A stretch of DNA of 64,000 nucleotides from contig CP074402.1 in the NCBI GenBank assembly GCA_018388625.1, positions 4,216,001 to 4,280,000 of the forward strand, given 5' to 3'. Of the stretch, positions 63,664-64,000 are shown piece by piece. Within the stretch, counting starts at the first letter, position 1. Every line of letters begins with the position of its first letter. A model generated the notes under the pieces. The model was not told where the DNA came from, made no database searches, and worked only from the letters and a program-made list of their open reading frames with translations. The translations under genes and the position numbers were made by a program. The DNA is from Nocardiopsis eucommiae. GTDB lineage: Bacteria > Actinomycetota > Actinomycetes > Streptosporangiales > Streptosporangiaceae.

Positions 63664-64000
63664 TCACTCGCGGTCCTCCACGGTGGAGCGTCGACGGAAG
63701 AAGACGAAGGCACCCGCGACCACCAGCACCAGCACGCCGGCGCCGATGCCGATGAGCGCCCCGGTGGACACACCCGAGCCGCCGCTGCCGGCGCCCTCGG
63801 CGGGCTCGGCCGACCACCAGGCCCAGTAGCCGTCCTGCCCCCAGATGTTCCCGCCCTCGGCGGGCTCCAGCTGGAGGCTGGCGACGTGGTCGGTCCGGTA
63901 GGCCTCCATGATGTTCGGGTAGGTCAGGACGTTGACCACGGCCTCCCGGTACAGGACCTCCTGGAGCTGGTGGATGATCTCGGCGCGGGCCGCGCGGTCG
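63664..64000 (-). CDS. oppA: Peptide-binding protein with C-terminal membrane anchor (5' end outside window)
   Basis: Only the last 111 residues are inside the window. EIIHQLQEVLYREAVVNVLT and WGQDGYWAWWSAEP match the end of SBP_bac_5 peptide-binding proteins. After a Gly/Ser linker it has a membrane helix (ALIGIGAGVLVLVVAGAFVFF) and the basic end RRRSTVEDRE. Thus it appears tethered by its C-terminus. No LPXTG motif is present. Confidence 0.85.
   Translation of the reverse strand, partial: DRAARAEIIHQLQEVLYREAVVNVLTYPNIMEAYRTDHVASLQLEPAEGGNIWGQDGYWAWWSAEPAEGAGSGGSGVSTGALIGIGAGVLVLVVAGAFVFFRRRSTVEDRE

Overview
The window is very GC-rich with dense, short-gapped genes. It carries the actinobacterial block hflX-dapF-miaA-miaB-recX-recA-clgR-pgsA-ftsK-rnj-dapA-dapB, whose order I know from Mycobacterium tuberculosis (about Rv2725c to Rv2773c) and Streptomyces. 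It also has an ergothioneine operon, LexA/PafBC-type damage promoters, GTG/TTG starts and leaderless promoters. I infer a Streptosporangiales actinomycete, most likely Nocardiopsis or a close relative. The ancestral backbone lies mainly on the minus strand and accessory cassettes have been placed into it.

Layout. 1-1238: hflX, cut by the window edge. 1574-7542: a glycolate/glyoxylate cassette on the plus strand; GlcDEF oxidises glycolate to glyoxylate and AceB condenses it with acetyl-CoA to malate. 7560-14048: dapF, miaA (inverted relative to its neighbours), a LigB-type protein, a TetR-P450 pair with a strong operator, and miaB. 14548-18169: gluABCD glutamate uptake with a probable leaderless promoter. 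18400-21342: S9 peptidase and a methyltransferase. 21552-28315: recX, recA, a DUF3046 protein and the giant helicase gene lhr. 28404-30616: acetyltransferase and a membrane Ser/Thr kinase. 30707-37049: ROK repressor divergent from a sugar ABC transporter plus a GH3 glycosidase. 37294-48102: Rrf2 regulator, clgR, then cinA-pgsA-rimO-RodZ-like-ftsK, a long inverted-repeat element, rnj and dapA. 48521-52810: holin-like membrane protein, acetyltransferase, menA, Nudix, methyltransferase, an orphan type I-E mini-CRISPR and dapB. 52880-59132: VIT family transporter, egtABCD and an arylamine N-acetyltransferase. 59457-64000: an oligopeptide/nickel-type ABC transporter.

Data quality. 28 genes, many of them essential (ftsK, rnj, dapA, pgsA), read correctly only if single bases are restored. 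I count 42 sites. Every one is a loss of one base, nearly always in a C or G run, and restoring the base gives full-length conserved proteins. This looks like homopolymer undercalling in the sequence, not gene decay. Coordinates below span the whole intended gene.

The most unusual feature is the 360-bp imperfect palindrome at 45032-45391 between rnj and ftsK. It consists of two inverted copies of one module. Each copy holds a hairpin with the same loop but different, compensatory stem bases. I could not assign it to any known family.
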